This document shows positions 1-9,514 of a DNA stretch of 64,000 nt, piece after piece. The notes under the pieces were generated by a model. It was given only the letters and a program-made list of their open reading frames with translations. It was not told the DNA's origin and did not search any database. Source of the DNA: Limnobaculum eriocheiris (lineage in GTDB: Bacteria; Pseudomonadota; Gammaproteobacteria; Enterobacterales; Enterobacteriaceae); assembly GCF_021010575.1 (NCBI RefSeq), contig NZ_JAJNAG010000004.1:116855-180854 (forward strand), given 5' to 3'. Within the stretch, counting starts at the first letter, position 1. Every line of letters starts with the position of its first letter. Made by a program: the position numbers and the translations under genes.

Positions 1-41
1 CGGTAAATGAATTTTTAACGCATCATTAGAAGCAAAAGAAA

Positions 42-71
42 AACCGCCAGCACTAAAAAATGCTGGCGGTT
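42..71 (-). terminator. Rho-independent terminator of the uxaCBA operon
   Basis: A perfect 11-bp inverted repeat (AACCGCCAGCA / TGCTGGCGGTT) surrounds an 8-nt loop. Read on the minus strand it is followed by a T-rich run (TTTCTTTTG). It lies just beyond the uxaA stop codon and so should end the leftward operon. Confidence 0.85.
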
Positions 72-112
72 AACAGACAAATCACCATGAGTCATCTGGT
101 CAAATCAGAGTA

Positions 113-1603
113 TTACAGGGTTACCCCACTCTTAAAAATAGCCAGTTCACGGAAATCATTAGCTTCGTTACAGGTTAATTGACCGTTAACCACAGTAACA
201 GTGTAATCAATAAATTGACTCAACAGTTCATCCATTGATACGCCATACAGCAGCTGTCCGGCATCAAAATCAATCCAGTGAGGTTTTTTTGCCGCCAGTT
301 CACTGTTGGTAGCCAGTTTCATCGTTGGAACAAAACCCCCATAGGGCGTGCCACGGCCGGTAGAAAACAGCACCATATTACAACCCGCACCGGCCAGAGC
401 ACTGGTGGCTACCGCATCATTACCCGGTGCACTAAGCAGGTTTAAACCGGATTCTTTCAGACGTTCGCCATATTTCAACACATCAACGACCTGACTACGG
501 CCTGCTTTTTGAGTGCAGCCCAACGATTTCTCTTCCAGAGTGGAAATTCCACCTGCTTTATTTCCCGGTGACGGATTTTCATAAATCGGCTGTTGATGAG
601 CAATAAAATAACTTTTGAAATCGTTAATCATGCTGACGGTTTTCTCGAAAGTTTGTTTATCACGGCAGTGATTCATCAATGCCTGCTCGGCTCCAAACAT
701 CTCCGGAACTTCGGTCAGTACGGTGGTTCCACCGTGAGCAATCAGAAAATCAGAAAAACGCCCCAACAGGGGATTGGCCGTAATACCCGACAAACCATCG
801 GAACCACCACACTCCAACCCGAAACGAACTTCACTCAACTTACCCGGCTGGCGGCGATCGTGACGCATCGCCTGATACAGTTCATTCAGAAACTCAACGC
901 CAGCTTCCACTTCATCATCATATTTCTGACACACCATAAAACGGGTTCGGGACTCGTCCACCGGACCCAGGGTACGGCGAAACTCATCCACCTGATTGTT
1001 CTCACAGCCCAGACCAATAACCAAAACCGCACCCGCATTGGGGTGGCGTACCATATTCTGCAACATGGTGCGGGTGTTTTGATGGTCGTCACCTAACTGC
1101 GAGCAACCAAAAGGATGGTTAAACAGATAAACGCCATCAATATCGTTTAAATCATCGTGTTGTTGTTTAAAACGCTGGAGGATCTGGCGGGCAATACCGT
1201 TCACGCAGCCAACCGTTGGAATAATCCACAATTCATTGCGGATCCCTGTCAGGCCGTTGTTACGACGGTAAATTTTCACCTCAGGATCCGGCAGTGAAGT
1301 GGAGAGAGAAACCTCCACCGGATGGTACTGATAATTATCCAACTCACCCAGATTAGTTTTAAGATTTTGTGAATGTACATGCTCACCGACAGCAACAGGC
1401 TGTAAAGTATGACCAATAGGCAGACCATACTTAATCACCTGACCGCCAGCCGCAATATCTTTAATGGCAAATTTATGTCCCCGGCTAACCGGCTGTTTTA
1501 GCAGCACTGCCAGCCCATCAACATCAACCATAGCCCCCTCGGGCAAATCCTGTAGCACAACGGCAACATTGTCAGCAGGATGAATTTTTATCATTTGTTT
1601 CAT
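113..1603 (-). CDS. uxaA: Altronate dehydratase (D-altronate hydro-lyase)
   Basis: Dehydrates D-altronate to 2-keto-3-deoxygluconate, the last specific step of galacturonate catabolism, in the cytoplasm. The 496-residue length matches E. coli UxaA (about 495). An N-terminal SAF-type domain (about residues 1-95) precedes the catalytic UxaA domain, with conserved segments such as GLECGGSDG and SAPGNDAVATSALAGAG. It is the last gene of the leftward uxaC-uxaB-uxaA run, beginning only 15 bp after the uxaB stop. It is followed by a terminator. The neighbouring exuR makes ExuR control likely (inference). In E. coli uxaB is a separate unit from uxaCA; here all three genes appear to be one operon. Confidence 0.95.
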   Translation of the reverse strand: MKQMIKIHPADNVAVVLQDLPEGAMVDVDGLAVLLKQPVSRGHKFAIKDIAAGGQVIKYGLPIGHTLQPVAVGEHVHSQNLKTNLGELDNYQYHPVEVSLSTSLPDPEVKIYRRNNGLTGIRNELWIIPTVGCVNGIARQILQRFKQQHDDLNDIDGVYLFNHPFGCSQLGDDHQNTRTMLQNMVRHPNAGAVLVIGLGCENNQVDEFRRTLGPVDESRTRFMVCQKYDDEVEAGVEFLNELYQAMRHDRRQPGKLSEVRFGLECGGSDGLSGITANPLLGRFSDFLIAHGGTTVLTEVPEMFGAEQALMNHCRDKQTFEKTVSMINDFKSYFIAHQQPIYENPSPGNKAGGISTLEEKSLGCTQKAGRSQVVDVLKYGERLKESGLNLLSAPGNDAVATSALAGAGCNMVLFSTGRGTPYGGFVPTMKLATNSELAAKKPHWIDFDAGQLLYGVSMDELLSQFIDYTVTVVNGQLTCNEANDFRELAIFKSGVTL

Positions 1604-1618
1604 AATTGATCCTGGCTG

Positions 1619-3082
1619 TCACTCATTGGCAAAACAGTACTGGTTTAGCGCCGCTCTCATACCGTTTTCCTGAATCGCCCGAAGCTGTTCCGTTACCAGT
1701 GACACCAGCCCGGGAATAGCGATTAAATCCTGCTCCCAATGCGCGGCCTGAGACAGCACATCGTTAACTAATGCCATCAGCGATATCTCCCCGGCCTGCT
1801 GCTGTGCCCAGAGTTTGGCATAGCGGGTTAACCAGATTTCGTCATCCTGTAATGGCGTTACTTCTTCACCACGTTTGCCCTGATAAAAAGCAATCAACGC
1901 CGCCAGAGCAAAGGTCAGATGCATCGGGAGTTTTCCATACTGATGCTGATACGCCACCAGTTGAGGCAAAATACGGGTACGGTACTTAGTCATACCATTC
2001 AGCGAGATAGACAGTAGCTGATGCTGAATAAAGGGGTTACGAAAACGGCTAATGACCGCATGAGCAAATGAGTTCAACTCATCTTTTGGCAGCGACAGCA
2101 CCGGAACAATTTCATTAAAAATGGTCTGTTCCACAAAGCGACTGATTTGTTGGTCATCCATCGCCTGACCGACATAGTCGAGACCGGCCAGATAAGCAAC
2201 AGGTACCAGTGCCGTATGGGCACCGTTCAGAATCGCAACTTTGCGTTCTTTGTAAGGCTTAATGTCGTCGACGATCAGAATATTCAGCTTTAGTTTATCC
2301 AGACACAGTGTCTGTTCCAGCCAGCGCGGCCCCTGAATCACAAACAGGTAGAAGTATTCGGCGGTATCCAGAAAGGTATCCTGGTAACCCAGCTCTTGCT
2401 GTAAAGCATCCACTTCGTTACGGGGGTAACCGGTAACGATCCGATCAACCAGCGTTGAGCAGAAAGTATTGTGCTGCTCAAGCCAGATCACAAATGCCGC
2501 TGGCAGTTGCCACAGCGTGGCATAACGTAATACTAACTCGCGCAGAGCATCACCATTATAGTCAATCAGCTCACAAGGGATCAGAATCCAACCCTTATCC
2601 GTCGCGCCGTTAAAATGGGTAAAACGCTCATATAGCAAACGGGTCAACTTGGCCGGATAACTGGCCGGTGGTGCGTCATCCAGTTTATCATCCGGATTAA
2701 AGCTGATACCCGCTTCGGTCGTATTGGAGAAGACTATCCGAATGTTTTCATCCTGCGCCAGCGCCAGATACTCATCAAACTGCTGATAAACATTAAGTTC
2801 ACGGTTAACCGAACGAATCAGACGCGTTTCCCGAACCGTATCCCCTTGCTCATTCAGGCCGCGAATGATAGTGGTGTACAAGCCCTCCTGAGTATCTAAT
2901 GAGGGGGGAAAATCGCTATCAATAGGACGAACGACAACAACTCCGGCATTCAAGTCGGTGCTTTCATTTAACAGATCGATTTGCCAGTCAATAAAGGCAC
3001 GTAAAAAATTTCCTTCACCAAATTGAATAATCTTATCCGGGTACTGAGGGCCGGGAAAATTTCGACGGTTTAAATTCTGCAT
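1619..3082 (-). CDS. uxaB: Tagaturonate reductase (altronate oxidoreductase)
   Basis: NADH-dependent reduction of D-tagaturonate to D-altronate, the second step after UxaC. The 487-residue protein has the mannitol-dehydrogenase/UxaB architecture: an N-terminal Rossmann domain starting near [19 protein letters not shown] (about residues 18-36) and a C-terminal catalytic domain with the family motif [20 protein letters not shown] around residue 280. Length agrees with E. coli UxaB (483). It sits between uxaC and uxaA on the same strand, with a 96-bp gap from uxaC that contains a stable hairpin. Confidence 0.95.
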   Translation of the reverse strand: MQNLNRRNFPGPQYPDKIIQFGEGNFLRAFIDWQIDLLNESTDLNAGVVVVRPIDSDFPPSLDTQEGLYTTIIRGLNEQGDTVRETRLIRSVNRELNVYQQFDEYLALAQDENIRIVFSNTTEAGISFNPDDKLDDAPPASYPAKLTRLLYERFTHFNGATDKGWILIPCELIDYNGDALRELVLRYATLWQLPAAFVIWLEQHNTFCSTLVDRIVTGYPRNEVDALQQELGYQDTFLDTAEYFYLFVIQGPRWLEQTLCLDKLKLNILIVDDIKPYKERKVAILNGAHTALVPVAYLAGLDYVGQAMDDQQISRFVEQTIFNEIVPVLSLPKDELNSFAHAVISRFRNPFIQHQLLSISLNGMTKYRTRILPQLVAYQHQYGKLPMHLTFALAALIAFYQGKRGEEVTPLQDDEIWLTRYAKLWAQQQAGEISLMALVNDVLSQAAHWEQDLIAIPGLVSLVTEQLRAIQENGMRAALNQYCFANE

Positions 3083-3113
3083 AGTTTTACCCTAATTCTC
3101 TTGACCGATGGGA

Positions 3114-3133
3114 GGAGAGCACTGCGGCTCTCC
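3114..3133 (-). other. Intercistronic hairpin between uxaC and uxaB
   Basis: Perfect 7-bp inverted repeat GGAGAGC / GCTCTCC with a 6-nt loop, in the 96-bp gap between uxaC and uxaB. No T-run follows on the minus strand, so it is not a canonical terminator. It could stabilise the uxaC mRNA end or tune uxaBA expression (inference). Confidence 0.5.
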
Positions 3134-3178
3134 CTCTGCTTACGGGTGATAAAAGTTCAATACGGACAGGCGATAGCC

Positions 3179-4591
3179 TTACTCAAGTTCAATGGCGAAA
3201 TAGCGTTTAGCATTGTCAAAACAGATGTTTTTCACCATTTCGCCCAGCAGTTGAATATCTGCTGGCGCTTCGCCATCGGCTACCCAGCGCCCTATCATCT
3301 GGCACAGAATGCGGCGGAAATACTCGTGGCGGGTATAGGAGAGAAAACTGCGGCTATCGGTCAACATGCCAACAAAGTGACTCAGCAGTCCCAGTTGACT
3401 GAGCTGAACCATTTGGCGCTGCATACCGTCTTTCTGGTCGTTAAACCACCAGCCGGAGCCAAACTGCATCTTGCCCGGAATGCCTTCCTGCTGGAAGTTA
3501 CCGCACATGGTGGCCAGGACTTCGTTATCGCGCGGATTCAGGCAATAAAGAATGGTTTTAGGTAGCGCATTATTAGCCGCTTGTGCATTAAGCAGGCGCG
3601 ACAATGGCAAAGCGACTGGCGCATCGTGAATGGAGTCAAAACCGGTATCCGGCCCCAAACGTTGCAGCATAAACGCATTATTGTTGCGCAAAGCACCAAT
3701 ATGGTACTGCTGAACCCACTGACGTTGATGATATTGGTTGCCCAAAAACAGCAGCACGCCAGTTTTAAACTGGGCTACTTCTTCAGTTGATGGGGCCTGC
3801 CCCTGAAGTGCACGCGTCAGAATGCCATCCAGTGTTGCTTCATCCGCCTGCTGGTATACCACTTCATCCAGCGCATGGTCAGCGATGCGGCAGCCGTGTG
3901 CGGCAAAATAGTCCAGGCGCTTGTTCAACGCATCGCACAGGTCGCTAAAGCGATGGATAGGGTTATCTGCCGCCGCTTCAAGGCGATGAATATATTCAAT
4001 AAATCCGGGTGAATCGATATTGAATGCTTTATCCGGGCGCCAGCTTGGCAATACTTTAATCTTAAAGCTGCTGTCCTGCGCGATCGCCTTGTGGTGTTCC
4101 AGAGAATCAACCGGATCATCGGTGGTTCCTGCCATTTTGACATTCATTTGTTGCATGATGCCGCGGGCAGAGAAACGTTCTTGTTCCAGCAGTTGATTAC
4201 AGCGGTTCCATAAATCATCCGCCGTTGACGAAGAGAGCAATACACCGGTAATACCAAATGGACGACGCAGCTCTAAATGAGTCCAGTGGTAAAGGGGATT
4301 ACCAATAGTATGAGGAACGGTGGCGGCCCAGGCTTTAAACTTCTCAAGGTCTGGTGCATCACCGGTGCATAAACGTTCGGCCACGCCGTGAGTACGCATT
4401 GCCCGCCACTTATAGTGGTCCCCTTTCAGCCAGATGTCATATAGGTTTTTAAATTTGTAGTCGTTGGCTATTTGCTCTGGTGGCAGATGGCAATGGTAAT
4501 CAAAAATAGGTTGTTCTGCCGCGTAGCCGTGGTACAGCTGGCGGGCGAATTCGGTATCCAGTAAAAAATCTTCGGTTAAAAATTGAGACAT
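3179..4591 (-). CDS. uxaC: Glucuronate/galacturonate isomerase
   Basis: Isomerises D-glucuronate to D-fructuronate and D-galacturonate to D-tagaturonate, the entry step of hexuronate breakdown. The 470-residue length equals the E. coli enzyme. The family start [18 protein letters not shown] (about residues 30-47) holds the His-x-His metal-site motif of the amidohydrolase-like fold. [20 protein letters not shown] lies near the C terminus. It is the first gene of the leftward operon; its promoter must lie in the 316-bp gap shared with the divergent TRAP operon, where candidate ExuR and CRP sites are visible. Confidence 0.95.
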   Translation of the reverse strand: MSQFLTEDFLLDTEFARQLYHGYAAEQPIFDYHCHLPPEQIANDYKFKNLYDIWLKGDHYKWRAMRTHGVAERLCTGDAPDLEKFKAWAATVPHTIGNPLYHWTHLELRRPFGITGVLLSSSTADDLWNRCNQLLEQERFSARGIMQQMNVKMAGTTDDPVDSLEHHKAIAQDSSFKIKVLPSWRPDKAFNIDSPGFIEYIHRLEAAADNPIHRFSDLCDALNKRLDYFAAHGCRIADHALDEVVYQQADEATLDGILTRALQGQAPSTEEVAQFKTGVLLFLGNQYHQRQWVQQYHIGALRNNNAFMLQRLGPDTGFDSIHDAPVALPLSRLLNAQAANNALPKTILYCLNPRDNEVLATMCGNFQQEGIPGKMQFGSGWWFNDQKDGMQRQMVQLSQLGLLSHFVGMLTDSRSFLSYTRHEYFRRILCQMIGRWVADGEAPADIQLLGEMVKNICFDNAKRYFAIELE

Positions 4592-4641
4592 GGAATGATT
4601 TCCTTCGTCAGAGTGATTCGCTGTTTATATCATTCTATAAG

Positions 4642-4655
4642 TTGTTATACCAATA
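4642..4655. promoter_or_regulatory. Candidate ExuR operator
   Basis: TTGTTATACCAATA is close to the palindromic ExuR/UxuR-type core TTGGTATACCAA, with one arm intact (ATACCAA) and the other degenerate. Its position between uxaC and the transporter genes, with exuR nearby, fits repression by ExuR in the absence of hexuronate. The operator consensus is recalled from E. coli and was not scored by a matrix. Confidence 0.5.
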
Positions 4656-4659
4656 TCAA

Positions 4660-4675
4660 AGTGAGTTAGATCTCA
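4660..4675. promoter_or_regulatory. Candidate CRP-cAMP site
   Basis: AGTGA-GTTAGA-TCTCA matches the CRP half-site pattern TGTGA-N6-TCACA at 8 of 10 positions with correct 6-bp spacing. It is about 70-90 bp upstream of uxaC, next to the putative ExuR operator. Catabolite control of hexuronate genes is established in E. coli. Confidence 0.5.
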
Positions 4676-4907
4676 TTTTTGCAATCTTCACCTTTTTACA
4701 GCCTGTTACATACCTTACTCTATCGATTAATTATTGAAGAATGCGGCTGTCACTAGCGCTCGTATGATGTTAGCCATAATATTCTGGTTTTTGTGATATA
4801 CCTCAACCACGAAAGATGTATGACAGGTTAACATAAGCTATCAACCAAAAATAGATAAATACCATTGGCTCTACCTTAAACCTCCACTTAAAAAAGGAAT
4901 AAGAAGG

Positions 4908-5897
4908 ATGAAACTAAAACCACTATTAGCGAGTCTTTGCATTTCAGTACCGCTGATGATGACCTCAATGAGCACTGTCGCCGTTGAAAAAATCACATTA
5001 AAACTGGCTCACAATCTGGATCAGGAACACGTGGTTCATAAAGCGCTGGACCAGATGGCAAAAGAGATACAAGAAGAGTCTGGCGGTAATATACGTATTC
5101 GTATCTATCCAAACGGTCAAATGGGTGGCCCACGTGAAACCATCGAAATGATGCAGAACGGAGCACTGGATATGACCAAAGGTAGCGCCAGTGAAATGGA
5201 GCCCTTTGCCAGCGCCTTCTCCGTATTTAGCCTGCCGTACCTGTTTAAAGACGATGCGCACTTTAAGCGCGTTCTTTACGGACCAATTGGTCAGGATCTG
5301 ATGAAGCAAACTGACAGCAAAGGGTTTGTGGCGATTGCCGCTTACGTGGCCGGTACTCGTAGCTTCTATGCTAAAAAGCCGATTAACTCTCCGGCTGATA
5401 TGAAAGGCATGAAAATCCGCGTGGTATCTACCCCAACCACCAATAAAATTATCGAACTGTTAGGCGCTTCGCCGGCACCGATTCCTTTCGGTGAAGTCTA
5501 TACCGCCCTGCAACAGGGGGTTATTGATGGTGCAGAAAACAACGAACCGTCTTACTTCCAGACCCGTCACGTTGAAGTGGCTAAGTTCTATACCGAAGAC
5601 CAACACACCAGCGTACCTGACTATCTGGTTATTGCTTCCAAAGTATGGAACGGCATGAGTGACGAACAGCGCGCGATTATTACCAAAGCCGCCCGTAATT
5701 CTGAAGTGTATCAACAGAAGCTATGGGATAAAGAGGTCACCAACTCACGTAAGAAAGCACAGGAAATGGGTGCAACCTTCATCACTGTGGATAAAACTCC
5801 ATTCCGTGAAGCCCTAAAACCGCTGTATGACGATTTCAGAAAAGACGCCAGCGTGGCGGAATGGATGACCAAAATCGAAGGCGAAGCAAACAAGTAA
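4908..5897 (+). CDS. TRAP transporter periplasmic substrate-binding protein (DctP family), probable hexuronate binder
   Basis: Periplasmic solute receptor of a tripartite ATP-independent transporter. A Sec signal peptide occupies about residues 1-26 (MKLKPLL then a hydrophobic core ending STVAVEK). The mature part is a standard DctP domain, with the carboxylate-binding region near KGMKIRVVSTPTTNKIIELL and GEVYTALQQGVIDGAENN (about residues 163-207). It is followed by the matching small and large membrane subunits and exuR. The divergent uxaCBA operon points to galacturonate or glucuronate as substrate (inference). Start chosen for its strong upstream AAGAAGG. Confidence 0.9.
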   Translation: MKLKPLLASLCISVPLMMTSMSTVAVEKITLKLAHNLDQEHVVHKALDQMAKEIQEESGGNIRIRIYPNGQMGGPRETIEMMQNGALDMTKGSASEMEPFASAFSVFSLPYLFKDDAHFKRVLYGPIGQDLMKQTDSKGFVAIAAYVAGTRSFYAKKPINSPADMKGMKIRVVSTPTTNKIIELLGASPAPIPFGEVYTALQQGVIDGAENNEPSYFQTRHVEVAKFYTEDQHTSVPDYLVIASKVWNGMSDEQRAIITKAARNSEVYQQKLWDKEVTNSRKKAQEMGATFITVDKTPFREALKPLYDDFRKDASVAEWMTKIEGEANK

Positions 5898-5972
5898 TAT
5901 TTTTCCAATAGCGGTGCTGAAGGGGTTAATAAATGCCGTTGTTCAGCCCGCTATTTTTATGGAACAGACAAC

Positions 5973-6473
5973 ATGCCTATTGAAAAATTAAAAAAACCAA
6001 TTGATTGGTTTATCGCAACATTCTCAGTTGTCATGATGGTGATACTGGTAATTTGCGTAGTCTGGCAGGTGTTCAGCCGCTTTGTCCTCAATAGCCCCAG
6101 CACAATGACGGATGAGATTGCCCGCTTCAGTATGATTTGGGTTGGTTTATTAGGAGCCGCTTATACCGTTGGCCTACAAAAGCACCTTTCCATTGACCTC
6201 TTCACCTTAAACCTGACCGGCATTAAACGCCGTATCAGCAACATTGTTATTAACCTTTGCATCTGCGGTTTTTCCGGCGGTGTGATGATTTGGGGCGGTT
6301 ATACCCTGCTGGCAAAAGTATATGAGTCTGGTCAGGTTTCCCCGGCTATGCAGCTTCCTATGGCTTACATCTATGTGGTGTTACCGATAAGCGGCATCAT
6401 CATGGTGTATTACAGCCTGCTGTTTATTATTGATGCCATTGTCAATCCCGGGACAACAGAGGAGAGTAAATAA
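5973..6473 (+). CDS. TRAP transporter small permease subunit (DctQ family)
   Basis: Small membrane subunit linking the binding protein to the large permease. The 166-residue protein shows four hydrophobic helices (about residues 13-36, 47-65, 87-109 and 128-152) and the DctQ signature FVLNSPSTMTDEIARFSMIW between helices 1 and 2. Its stop overlaps the start of the large subunit by one base (TAATG), implying translational coupling. Confidence 0.9.
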   Translation: MPIEKLKKPIDWFIATFSVVMMVILVICVVWQVFSRFVLNSPSTMTDEIARFSMIWVGLLGAAYTVGLQKHLSIDLFTLNLTGIKRRISNIVINLCICGFSGGVMIWGGYTLLAKVYESGQVSPAMQLPMAYIYVVLPISGIIMVYYSLLFIIDAIVNPGTTEESK

Positions 6474-7792
6474 TGGAATGGCTCACTGCCTGGGAATGGT
6501 TTGTTCCCCTTATGATGTTGATGACCTTTGTCATCCTGGTTTTCACCGGCGTTCCAATCTCCTTTGCCATTGGTATCGCTACTCTGGTAGCCGGTTCACT
6601 AATGTTACCAACCGATGTGACACTGACCATATCCGGTCAAAAGATAGCCACTGGGCTCGACAGTTTTTCTCTGCTGGCCATACCGTTCTTTATACTGGCT
6701 GGCTCACTGATGAACAGCGGGGGTATTGCCCACCGTCTGATTAATCTTTCTCAAATTATGGTTGGTCGTATTCCTGGCTCGCTGGGTCACGTTAACGTTA
6801 TGGCCAATATGATGTTCGGTTCAATTTCTGGTTCAGCGGTTGCCGCCGCCGCCGCAGTTGGTGGCACCATGGCCCCGATGCAAAAGCAAGCAGGCTATGA
6901 GCCCTCTTTTACCACAGCCATTAACGTAACCTCCTGTATCTCTGGCCTGTTAATTCCACCGTCAAACGTTCTGATCGTTTATGCGTTAACCGCTGGCGGC
7001 ATCTCGGTAGCCACCCTGTTTATGGCCGGCTATATTCCGGGCATTCTGATGGGACTGAGCGTCATGTTAGTGACCTACGTTATCGCTAAACGCCGTAACT
7101 ATCCGATGGCACCGCGCCCAACCGTACAGATGGTTGTGAAAGCCTTTCTGGATGCTATTCCAAGCCTGCTGATGGTAGTGATCGTCATGGGCGGTATTCT
7201 GGGCGGTATCTTTACGGCCACTGAAGCATCCGCCATTGCGGTGGTTTATACCTTTGTGCTTTCGGTGCTGATTTACCGCGAAATCAAATTTAAAGATCTG
7301 CCAAAAATCATTCTTGATTCGGTCGTCACCACCTCAATCGTGCTGTTCCTGATAGGTGTTTCTGTGGGCATGTCATGGGCGATGACCAATGCGGATATCC
7401 CTTATATGATTAACGAAGCGTTAATCAGCGTTTCGGATAATCTGATTGTCATTCTGCTGATCATTAACATTATTCTGTTAATTATCGGGGTGTTTATGGA
7501 TATGACGCCCGCGGTGCTGATCTTCACCCCCATCTTTTTACCTATCGTTAAATCAATGGGAATGGATCCGGTACATTTCGGTATTATGATGGTATTCAAC
7601 CTGTGTATCGGGCTCTGTACGCCGCCGGTTGGTAGCGCCCTGTTTGTTGGCTGCTCGGTTTCCGGTGTGAAACTGCAAGATCTGCTAAGGCCTATGATGC
7701 CGTTCTTTGCCGCATTGCTGGTATCACTGTTCGCCGTGAGTTACATTCCTCAGCTCTCCCTGTTCTTGCCGGGTCTGTTTGGCATGAAATAA
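6473..7792 (+). CDS. TRAP transporter large permease subunit (DctM family)
   Basis: Sodium-coupled transport subunit of the tripartite system. The 439-residue, very hydrophobic protein has about 11-12 predicted membrane helices and DctM hallmarks: GVPISFAIGIA near the N terminus, FGSISGSAVAAAAAVGG about residues 122-138, and NLCIGLCTPPVGSALFVG near residue 380. Together with the two preceding genes it forms a complete TRAP system. A perfect-looking hairpin follows the stop codon. Confidence 0.92.
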   Translation: MEWLTAWEWFVPLMMLMTFVILVFTGVPISFAIGIATLVAGSLMLPTDVTLTISGQKIATGLDSFSLLAIPFFILAGSLMNSGGIAHRLINLSQIMVGRIPGSLGHVNVMANMMFGSISGSAVAAAAAVGGTMAPMQKQAGYEPSFTTAINVTSCISGLLIPPSNVLIVYALTAGGISVATLFMAGYIPGILMGLSVMLVTYVIAKRRNYPMAPRPTVQMVVKAFLDAIPSLLMVVIVMGGILGGIFTATEASAIAVVYTFVLSVLIYREIKFKDLPKIILDSVVTTSIVLFLIGVSVGMSWAMTNADIPYMINEALISVSDNLIVILLIINIILLIIGVFMDMTPAVLIFTPIFLPIVKSMGMDPVHFGIMMVFNLCIGLCTPPVGSALFVGCSVSGVKLQDLLRPMMPFFAALLVSLFAVSYIPQLSLFLPGLFGMK

Positions 7793-7801
7793 GGTTCTGT
7801 T

Positions 7802-7837
7802 TCATCGCTGGTACTGCATTTGTAGTGCCAGTGATGA
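7802..7837 (+). terminator. Hairpin after the TRAP operon (weak terminator or attenuator)
   Basis: Sixteen-base arms TCATCGCTGGTACTGC and GTAGTGCCAGTGATGA pair almost perfectly around a short ATTT loop. The downstream sequence (ACGATTAAAA) lacks a T-run. It may therefore act as an mRNA-stabilising or partial termination structure between the transporter and exuR rather than a full terminator. Confidence 0.5.
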
Positions 7838-7983
7838 ACGATTAAAAGATAAAAACCGCTATAAACCAATACCCTTCACTGAGTTAAACACAACATAGTG
7901 CACCTATTTTATAAGTGGTATGATAGCCTTAAGGTATCCAGTTAAGTCATCAATCACTGGTTTTAACGATTAGAGTACTCAAT

Positions 7984-8766
7984 ATGCAAATGGTCGACAG
8001 TTCTCGCTTATATCAACAAATCGCTACCGAATTAAAACGCCGTATTGAGCAAGGCGTGTATCCCGTTGGTGAAAAATTACCGGCAGAGCGTCTGATCTCT
8101 GATGAAATGAACGTTAGCCGAACGGTAGTGCGCGAAGCCATCATCATGCTGGAAGTTGAAGGCTATGTGGATGTACGCAAAGGTTCAGGCATTCATGTTA
8201 TTTCTAATCAGCCAAAAACCAGAGTAATGCCCCACAGCGGTTTGGAATTTGCCTCCTGCGGTCCATTTGAACTGTTACAGGCCCGCCAGTTGATTGAGAG
8301 CAATATCGCTGAATTTGCTGCCACTCAGGTAACCAAAGAAGATTTACTTAAACTGATGGAAATTCAGGAACACGCCCGCAAAGAGGACCGTTTTCGGGAT
8401 TCCGAGTGGGATTTAAAATTTCATATTCAGGTTGCCATGTCCACCCACAATACCGCGATGGCCACCATCGTTGAGAAAATGTGGAGCCAGCGGGTACTAA
8501 ACCCTTACTGGCGTAAACTGCATGAGCACATTGACGACCGTTCCATCGAAAGCTGGTGCGACGAACACGATAAAATCCTGAAAGCGTTAACCCGTAAAGA
8601 CCCCTACGCCGCCAAAGTCGCCATGTGGGAGCATCTGGAAAACACCAAACAGATGCTGTTTAACGCCACCAGTGAAGACTTCGAATTTAACGTCGATCGC
8701 TATATGTTTGCTGAAAACCCGGTGGTGCATCTGGAGCATGCTTCGGTGCTTGAGAAAAGAAAGTAA
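7984..8766 (+). CDS. exuR: Hexuronate regulon repressor, GntR family FadR/FCD subgroup
   Basis: Transcriptional repressor expected to release DNA when galacturonate or glucuronate is present. An N-terminal winged helix-turn-helix (about residues 8-75, with [20 protein letters not shown]) precedes an FCD effector domain (about 95-225). The 260-residue length and phrases such as [13 protein letters not shown] and RKGSGIHV closely resemble E. coli ExuR (258 residues). It lies downstream of the TRAP genes on the same strand, separated by 191 bp that could carry its own promoter; a TATGAT at 7919-7924 is a possible -10 element. Confidence 0.92.
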   Translation: MQMVDSSRLYQQIATELKRRIEQGVYPVGEKLPAERLISDEMNVSRTVVREAIIMLEVEGYVDVRKGSGIHVISNQPKTRVMPHSGLEFASCGPFELLQARQLIESNIAEFAATQVTKEDLLKLMEIQEHARKEDRFRDSEWDLKFHIQVAMSTHNTAMATIVEKMWSQRVLNPYWRKLHEHIDDRSIESWCDEHDKILKALTRKDPYAAKVAMWEHLENTKQMLFNATSEDFEFNVDRYMFAENPVVHLEHASVLEKRK

Positions 8767-8810
8767 TATTGGCTTTCACATTGGTAAAAACAGAACAACA
8801 GAGTATGTCC

Positions 8811-8975
8811 TGAATCTCCGGGTATGGAACCCGGATAATTAACATATTAGCATTATGCCCGGCCGGAAGACCGTCTGTACTTTACTCCTGAGTGCGTCGG
8901 GCCTACCTTTCCTACGGGCACTTCGTTGGCTTACGCCAAGTCGACCCCCACGGAAAGCTCTCCCTCCGTTTGGCT
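8811..8975 (+). repeat. Dispersed modular repeat, copy A
   Basis: About 165 bp immediately downstream of exuR. It begins TGAATCTCCGGG and passes through CCGGCCGGAAGACCGTCTGT and the block CTTCGTTGGCTTACGCCAAG TCGACCCCC. It ends CTCCCTCCGTTTGGC. The same blocks recur in order in copies C (near 35.9 kb, same orientation), D and E (44.5 and 46.3 kb, opposite orientation); copy B (25.4 kb) has only the first part. The left half can fold by pairing CCGGG with CCCGG; the right block holds the hairpin TTGGC-TTAC-GCCAA. No convincing reading frame was seen. Confidence 0.8.
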
Positions 8976-9035
8976 GCATCCAGAGAGAGATATTCGACTA
9001 TCGAAATTTATCATTACGTTATATCAATAATCCCT

Positions 9036-9290
9036 TTAAACCTTTTCCCTGCGTGTTTTGAATATTGCTTTGGCATCTTGATGGGTGATGCTTTGTCCAT
9101 TGGCTATTGATGCGCGGGCGGACGTTACTTTATCTTCAAGAAAGTGTTTATATTCATGCCGTTCAATATATTGTTGCATTAGATCGCGAACTATTTGAGG
9201 CGCGGAACGATGTTCGGCTTCAGCTAATTTCATAAAAGTATCCCTAAGCTCTGTTTCAAGTTTCATTGTAAATACCGGTTGTCTATTCAT
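9036..9290 (-). CDS. Ribbon-helix-helix antitoxin-like protein (orphan)
   Basis: An 84-residue protein with a typical ribbon-helix-helix start: a short strand (QPVFTMKLETELRDTFMKLA, residues 4-23) followed by two helices ending QIVRDLMQQYIERHEY. This resembles ParD/RelB-type antitoxins with an unstructured, toxin-binding C-terminal tail. The start codon has a good ribosome-binding site (AAGGGGA). No toxin gene follows on the same strand; the repeat copy A and exuR lie there instead, so it appears solitary. Confidence 0.65.
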   Translation of the reverse strand: MNRQPVFTMKLETELRDTFMKLAEAEHRSAPQIVRDLMQQYIERHEYKHFLEDKVTSARASIANGQSITHQDAKAIFKTRREKV

Positions 9291-9514
9291 AGTGCGTCCC
9301 CTTAAATGGTATTAACAATGTATATACTTTTTTGTTAATGTACGAAGCTCACCAAAGCATTGACGTAATTTCATAACCATCAACTTATCCCGAACAATAT
9401 ATTCATATCAGAGAAGGATCAATAATTGAAACAGTAAGTTAGTGGGTTAATTTACAAATATGGAGACGGTTCGCAAATATTTAAGAATGATAAAACCTCG
9501 GCAAATTGCTGACA

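Larger units (their letters stand above)
4592..4907. promoter_or_regulatory. Divergent uxaC / TRAP-transporter control region
   Basis: This 316-bp AT-rich gap separates the start codons of uxaC (leftward) and the TRAP binding protein (rightward), so it must hold both promoters. A candidate ExuR operator (4642-4655) and a CRP-like site (4660-4675) lie close to uxaC. A strong ribosome-binding sequence (AAGGAATAAGAAGG) directly precedes the TRAP gene. No clear sigma-70 hexamer pair could be assigned by eye. Confidence 0.6.

Noticed and set aside
593-1096. Open frame of 167 codons opposite uxaA
   Set aside because: Antisense shadow of the well-supported uxaA; no ribosome-binding site or family resemblance.
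3114-3133. Terminator between uxaC and uxaB
   Set aside because: Stable hairpin but no T-run on the transcribed strand; kept only as an intercistronic hairpin.
8855-9110. Short frames inside repeat copy A
   Set aside because: They run across the conserved repeat blocks and differ between copies; the DNA structure, not coding, is conserved.
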